Shown piece by piece: positions 61,316-64,000 of a stretch of 64,000 nt of DNA (position 1 is its first letter; every line of letters begins with the position of its first letter). A model generated the notes under the pieces. That model worked only from the letters and a program-made list of their open reading frames with translations. It was not told the origin of the DNA and did no database searches. The stretch comes from Himantopus leucocephalus (lineage: Eukaryota; Chordata; Aves; Charadriiformes; Recurvirostridae), in NCBI GenBank assembly GCA_003993805.1, contig RSEF01000004.1, positions 15,946,416 through 16,010,415 of the forward strand. The letters are read 5' to 3'. Position numbers and translations under genes: made by a program.

Positions 61316-64000
61316 AGCAGGATTTGATCCATGTCATGATTGTCTATGAGGTTTGAAAACAGATGCTGAGGCTACTCAGAGGCACTGAAGTAGGTGATTT
61401 ATAATTAGACCTGACAGCCTTATTGAAGTTAATAGGTTACGTAGTGAGTGAAAGCAGTCCATAATAGGTAGAAAATATCTCTTTGAAAGATGCAATCCGC
61501 TTTGACAGTGGATCAGCTCAGAACCCTATGCAGGCCTTCCATCTAATCCTATCTGAAATGATGTTCTGGACACACACTTCCTTCAGCTTGGGAAAAAGAG
61601 GAAACCTATCATGTAGATGGAGTGAGGACAATGGCTGTTGAAGATGCTCCGTGGAGTTGCACAAAGATTTCAGCATCGCTCTTTGTTTTCCCACTTTCAT
61701 GACTTCCAGTGAGATTCACACAGGTTTGAAGTGAACACCTTGATGGGGTATTCCTTCTCACAGAAGTTAGGAACTAGAACAGTTGCCACAAAGAAGAAGT
61801 TGCCCAGAAGAAAAAGGAAGATATATTGATCAAATAAATTTTGCATTATTTTATAAAGTAATTGATTAGTATGTAAGCTGACCTGAAGCAGCGTTACTGA
61901 AAATACCACTCTTCCAGCCACGCTGTAATGTTAAAACAGGTGGGATGGAATTGTACCATCATTTGATGTGAAGGCCAGCCAGGGCTTAGAGGACAAGTGA
62001 CCCTTTACAGATTCAGAGATAGTCTTTCTCCTGGAGCCTCTTTGATCTAGTGGTCATGGTGAGCGACGGCTTCCTCGAATGAGACTTATCTACCTGTGGG
62101 GAAGGGCCTATTAAAGGAATAATCTTTCATATCCACTTGAAGAAAGGAATTTCACAAATGCAAAAAAAGTATGTGTAAATGAATGTTCGCTAATGGGAAC
62201 TGTCATCAAGGGAATCTGGTGCAAGCAATTCCCAAACGGATGCAAGACATTGTGGATAACCAAGACTGTCCAGCTCTGGAAGTAAAATAAAGCACCCAGA
62301 ATGGAAAATGTGTGTTTAACAGACTTTCAAGAAAAGGCCTCAACGTTATATATGGGAGAACGAATATGCTTCCTTCTTTTGAGATACATGGGTAACTTGT
62401 AGAGCAGAAAACTCTGTATCTCTTTGAAATGATCTCCAGAAGCCATATTAAAATATGTCAAAGCATACAGTGCAACAACTTTAAGACAATGCTAGATTAT
62501 AGAAATACCAAATATTTCATAGTTAGAGAAAAAAGAGAGGAAGTTGGTGGTCCACAGAGATTTATGCTAGTCTTTCACCTTTGGTAGGCCTGGTTTCCTT
62601 TCACTTATTTATTTAGACACAATGCTACATCAGATGCTTGTGTGAATACTTCAGAGCCCTCCGCTAGCTATTAAAAATGCTTTAGTGCAAAACAGAACAA
62701 AGGCCAGTTAATATACAGTGAAGGGATCAGGTGGGGCAAAGACCTTTGGAAAGGTACTGAAGGATGTGAGTTCAGCAATTTCATTCTTCAGCTCTTACTC
62801 ATCTGAGTAATAAAAAGAGTGCTGCTTTTAAATGAGGCCCAGAACAGAAATTTCTGCGGATGCTGTGGGTCTGACTCGCAATGTGTTGGAAGACCACCCG
62901 TGATTGAAATGGCATGCAGGTACTGAAGGTCAGGAGTGGAATGTGTTTGTGGAAGGATACGAATTCTCAGGACTGTATATGTTACTTGCCCAGTCCCATC
63001 AAGGGGAATTGGGAGATTAGTTAAAGTCTGTACAGGTCTTTGAGGATGTGCTTCAGGCTGAGACTGTGGCTCACGAGCACAGCTATCTGCCAGACGGATG
63101 CATGACACGGGAACACAGCCGTGGGCCAGGGATGTCAGTGGAGCTATGGTGCTGACTTTGATGGATGCTACATGAAACCTTAGGTCAAACTCCACTTAGT
63201 GTAAGTGGCTCGCTTGCTCCCCTTCTCAATGAAGAGACCCATCCTGCAGTAACAACAAGTTTTAAGGAGAAAACTGCGCTTTTAACAATACTGGCTAGAC
63301 CTAGGAATTGAGAAAATTGTGCTGCTTTAAGTTTGAGGACTGGGGTGGGGGTGTCTATAATCAGGAAAGTGTTCTGCTCATGACTGTGGAAATATGAATT
63401 TTGCACATTAGGCTCCTAGACGTAGTAGCTACCTATTTATGCCATTAACAAAGCAGACGTACTTTTTAATTTTAAAGAATCTTATATGTGGTAATGGTTG
63501 ATTTCATAAAGTTTTGGTGTTTACATATTGCAGTTACTTAAGAAAATGGGGCCAATTATAAGTATTTGGCAGCCCCAATTCATAAGTTTCCTTGCTTCTC
63601 TATTTTTTCTATCCTAATTTTATTTAATTATAAGATTTTTAAAAAATTGTTCTGTAATTACCTAGTCCTATGCGTTATGTAGAAGGATGTTGAGAGACAT
63701 GTGATTATAAAATCCAGACTGCTGTGTGCTGACATTTATGGCTTTCTCTCTCAGCACTAGCATGGATAGATGCTAAATGTTCTCAAGCTAAAATGTAGCT
63801 GGAAGGTTTCTGGTAAAAAGCAATTTGCATTTTTGGATAACAAACAGAAAAAAGGGCAGATACAATTTTCCAACACCTGCTCTGGTTTTTAACTTCTTCC
63901 ATTGAGTCTCTGTATGGTTCAGAATTGGTTTTTTGCCTTTCACTGGCATGCTGAAAATTGGCTTCTGACAGAAGTAAAATATTAGAATAATTGGATTCTG
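61316..64000. other. Non-coding; several unassigned minus-strand frames
   Basis: Minus frames occur at 61518-61700 (60 codons), 61697-61921 (74) and 62788-63195 (135). The last contains no motif I know; it is Pro-, Ser- and Thr-rich and its DNA is GC-richer than average. None has a convincing start context or splice sites, and I do not call a gene. GATCTAGTGGTCATGG at 62044-62059 resembles a tRNA-derived SINE head but has no body after it. Confidence 0.5.

Noticed and set aside
62044..62065. GATCTAGTGGTCATGG as a tRNA gene or SINE head
   Set aside because: No B box, acceptor stem or SINE body follows, so neither a tRNA nor a SINE can be supported.

Overview
The window is vertebrate nuclear DNA, almost certainly from a bird. 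The strongest sign is a set of CR1 (chicken repeat 1) LINE copies. They include two short tails carrying the typical avian CR1 3' end (TAGAATCATAGAATC... followed by GGTTGGAAGGGACC) and three larger fragments encoding recognisable CR1 reverse-transcriptase sequence. The DNA is visibly AT-rich with scattered homopolymers and microsatellites, and no reading frame resembles a host protein. The longest frames (about 150 codons) are what chance gives in this much sequence. I read the window as a gene desert or the inside of a very large intron. No gene symbol can be supported.

Layout. 1-2.5 kb: a GC-richer start with an imperfect 48-bp repeat and a second compact promoter/LTR-like patch near 2.3 kb. 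0.5-10.4 kb: six degenerate MIR-type SINE fragments, plus an ancient CR1 at 4.3-5.45 kb of the family I know from turtles and crocodilians, with a younger CR1 tail at its 5' end. 12.8-13.75 kb: an assembly gap in poly-T, a duplicated 35-mer around a single n, and one small exon-like interval. 21.07-22.18 kb: the largest CR1 copy, about 1.1 kb, minus strand. 23.6 kb: another exon-like interval. 39.1-39.3 kb: a TATA-containing promoter-like patch. 49.2-49.6 kb: a plus-strand CR1 piece with an uninterrupted reverse-transcriptase core but no 3' end. 50.6 kb: a CR1 tail. 54.1-54.8 kb: a CR1 cut by a 307-N gap behind a G17 run. 56.4-57.8 kb: a purine-rich then pyrimidine-rich tract. 61.06-61.32 kb: a 127-bp duplication around a single n that looks like an assembly or haplotype artefact.

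I found no undescribed gene system, CRISPR array, tRNA, rRNA or operon. The most useful observations are the old repeat layer (MIR-like, palindromic 'acttcaatgg' elements, turtle-type CR1), the CR1 nested at an older CR1, the CR1 fragment truncated at the wrong end, and four places where the assembly itself is suspect. Repeat-family names come from memory of consensus sequences; no alignment was run.
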